From Treponema sp. CETP13 (GTDB taxonomy: Bacteria; Spirochaetota; Spirochaetia; Treponematales; Treponemataceae): a stretch of DNA of 64,000 nucleotides. Under the pieces are notes generated by a model. That model ran no database searches. It worked only from the letters and a program-made list of their open reading frames with translations, and was not told where the DNA came from. Position numbers and translations under genes: made by a program. Of the stretch, positions 62,600 through 64,000 are shown one piece after another (position 1 is the stretch's first letter; every line of letters starts with the position of its first letter). The DNA is taken from positions 120,744 through 184,743 of the forward strand of contig MLPZ01000013.1 of assembly GCA_001885315.1 (NCBI GenBank). Reading direction: 5' to 3'.

Positions 62600-62890
62600 A
62601 TGTATGATTTAATGGATTTAGTTCGAGGGAGTTTAGGATTTATTTTAATTGTTTTACTTATTTGTTATATTTTTGCAATTCCATTTTTTACATCATGGCT
62701 AGCATCGCAAAAAGGTTATAGTGGAGTATGGTTTCTATTAGGTTTGATTTTTGGTATTCTAGCATTTTTAGCTATAGGTTTTGCGCCTGATAAAAACATA
62801 AATGAAATCGCATCTACTGTAGATAGTCTGAAAAAATCACTCAAAAACCAAAACACTGTAAAGACTAATAACAATGACGAAAAAGAATAA
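62600..62890 (+). CDS. Small two-helix membrane protein
   Basis: 96 residues from the ATG at 62600, which has AAGGAG upstream; an earlier ATG-like start at 62552 has none. Two membrane helices (about 9-35 and 42-65; FILIVLLICYIFAIPFF and VWFLLGLIFGILAFLAIGF) are followed by a charged tail (DKNINEIASTVDSLKKSLKN) with a short coiled coil. It resembles small membrane proteins of unknown function found in many bacteria. The codon use is not obviously different from its neighbours. Confidence 0.75.
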   Translation: MYDLMDLVRGSLGFILIVLLICYIFAIPFFTSWLASQKGYSGVWFLLGLIFGILAFLAIGFAPDKNINEIASTVDSLKKSLKNQNTVKTNNNDEKE

Positions 62891-62950
62891 GTCTTAAACT
62901 TGTTTGGTATTCAGCACTGCCTATTATTTTTTGCACTCTATTTGTTGTGC

Positions 62951-62956
62951 TATAAT
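62951..62956 (+). promoter_or_regulatory. Extended -10 box upstream of the PD-(D/E)XK gene
   Basis: TGCTATAAT in the 200-bp gap between 62890 and 63093. The leader to the ATG would be about 130 nt and contains two inverted repeats: ATCTTCA/TGAAGAT (63001-63019) and CTGCCC/GGGCAG just before the ribosome site (about 63066-63079). Confidence 0.4.
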
Positions 62957-63092
62957 TAGTATTAAGTGTTTTTATGTTGGTTTCGATTATAGAAAATTAG
63001 ATCTTCAAGTAATGAAGATGCAGATTATTTTTAGTCAGAAAATGATGAATCTATTTTAGGGGAACTGCCCAAGGGCAGCTATAGGAGTCAAA

Positions 63093-63791
63093 ATGTCAAA
63101 TTTGTCTGAAGAATTAGCAAGTCGTGGAAGCAAACTTTGTATGCAAGTATGTGTTAACAATATTGAAGATGTTTTCGGTCGTGATAAGAAAACTATCTCC
63201 AGAAGAAGTAGGAAAAACCTACTTGATGATTTAATCGGAGAAGGTGAAATAAAATGGTTGTCTCCTCTCTCAAATGAAAATTATAGAGAATACCAATTAA
63301 ATGAAATTTCAAACAAGTATCCAGAAGAAATGGGACTAGAAAGTTTTGATTGGGGTTTTTGGCCTTTTCCTCGCCAACCTCAATGGGATGCAATTGGGAT
63401 TAATTCAGAATCTACGTTATTCTTAGTTGAAGCGAAAGCTCATACTTCTGAAATTGAAGGACCAGGCACTCAAGCTGGCGAAAAAAGTAAAGGTAAAATT
63501 AAAGAAGAAATAGAAGCTGTTATGGGGAACGATCCGATTTGGATGAATAAATATTACCAGACTGCAAACCGGATTCTATTTTTAGACAAACTAATTAAAC
63601 ATTATGGCGACAAAAGAAGGGTTGTACTTGTTTTCTTAAACTTTACTAATGATGTAACTTATACTCCTGAAGATTTAGAAACATGGGAAAAGTATTTAAA
63701 CACAATGAAATCAGAACATGTGTTTCCAAAAGTTTATGAGTCAAATATAAAATATGTTTATATGGATATATGGAATGACAAGGGCGTGTAG
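63093..63791 (+). CDS. PD-(D/E)XK nuclease-like protein of unknown function
   Basis: 232 residues. AGGAG lies 6 nt before the ATG. The centre shows the restriction-endonuclease core: D99 in QWDAIGI, then LFLVEAKAH with E113 and K115, the spacing of a PD-(D/E)XK active site. A basic N-terminal region (DKKTISRRSRKNLL) could touch DNA, and the C-terminal half (YQTANRILFLDKLIKHYG, RVVLVFLNF) completes the alpha/beta fold. No methylase or partner is visible before the window edge. Long leader with hairpins. It may be a defence or repair gene; the family is not recognised. Confidence 0.7.
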   Translation: MSNLSEELASRGSKLCMQVCVNNIEDVFGRDKKTISRRSRKNLLDDLIGEGEIKWLSPLSNENYREYQLNEISNKYPEEMGLESFDWGFWPFPRQPQWDAIGINSESTLFLVEAKAHTSEIEGPGTQAGEKSKGKIKEEIEAVMGNDPIWMNKYYQTANRILFLDKLIKHYGDKRRVVLVFLNFTNDVTYTPEDLETWEKYLNTMKSEHVFPKVYESNIKYVYMDIWNDKGV

Positions 63792-64000
63792 AAAAAATAT
63801 AGGAAGAAACACATATCGAGACAGTCGAAATTCGATTTGTTCATCCATGATGTGGCATCACGCTTAAATGAGATATATAACTAAAGGGATTAACGGTATG
63901 CATAATATCTGATCCCTCCTTCCTAAGGAACAAACATATGTCAAGCGAAAGCGAAAATGTCCCAACATCACATAGCTAGATAGTCATAATTTTTGAAAAA
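63792..64000. other. Terminal intergenic stretch
   Basis: No gene could be supported. A minus-strand ATG near 63901 is preceded by GGAAGGAGG-like sequence but opens only a 20-codon frame. TTCCTAAGGAA is a short palindrome near 63934. Confidence 0.4.

Noticed and set aside
63820..63901. Minus-strand 20-codon frame behind a GGAAGGAGG-like site
   Set aside because: Too short and without context; the ribosome-like sequence overlaps a small palindrome and may be coincidental.
1..64000. CRISPR arrays, rRNA genes, prophage or complete insertion sequences
   Set aside because: No regularly spaced repeats, rRNA signatures, integrase, transposase or phage structural genes were seen.

Overview
The window is AT-rich chromosomal DNA that reads as a treponeme (Spirochaetota). 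The best sign is the minus-strand order tamB - bamA - skp - mutS, known from Treponema pallidum, together with rimP - nusA - infB - rbfA - truB ... ribF, a YlqG/YlqH-like pair next to an HD-GYP gene, and a Gx-type transporter. The fermentative and saccharolytic genes (GH3 glycosidase, D-lactate dehydrogenase) and the ilvC and argH genes point to a free-living or gut/rumen-type treponeme rather than a minimal pathogen. The species cannot be fixed from sequence alone.

Layout. 1-9.5 kb: translation and transcription machinery on the minus strand. A hybrid sensor kinase (coupled to ribF by an ATGA overlap) and a plus-strand acetyltransferase lie between truB and ribF. 9.7-20.6 kb: comFC, mutS, and an outer-membrane biogenesis block (skp, bamA, tamB). 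20.6-31.3 kb: tmk with a coupled exported protein, aroB, a short rmuC, a patatin, a cysteine desulfurase, an ABC importer whose permease and ATPase are one polypeptide, an AvtA-type aminotransferase and a Gx transporter. 31.4-39.4 kb: a 930-residue ankyrin lipoprotein, a TrpR-type repressor, tatD, tRNA-Leu(UAA), and a tightly overlapped operon (YlqG-like, YlqH-like, HD-GYP, YraN, an unlisted 57-residue protein, a zinc-finger protein). 39.5-50.8 kb: metabolic genes, including GH3, D-LDH, LD-carboxypeptidase, flavin reductase, esterase, ilvC behind two large palindromes, a membrane adenylate cyclase and argH. 50.9-59.1 kb: an alpha-2-macroglobulin lipoprotein and PBP1C pair. 59.1-64 kb: a beta-propeller protein, an ATP-cone/Mrr-like nuclease fusion, a lipoprotein, a 5'-truncated LVIVD-repeat gene, and an accessory-looking end with a small membrane protein and a second PD-(D/E)XK-like protein.

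The most striking pattern is in the start sites. About fourteen genes have no Shine-Dalgarno sequence and instead carry a sigma-70-like -10 hexamer (TATACT/TATAAT type) 6-9 nt before the ATG. In the best cases a -35 box lies exactly 17 bp further upstream, so transcription should begin at or next to the start codon (leaderless mRNA). In several of them the TTG of the -35 box is in frame, 36 nt upstream, and mimics an earlier start codon. Other genes in the same window have ordinary AAGGAG sites, so two initiation modes seem to coexist. The other leads are the ATP-cone nuclease, the ilvC palindromes, a zinc ribbon fused to NusA, and the 57-residue overlapped gene.
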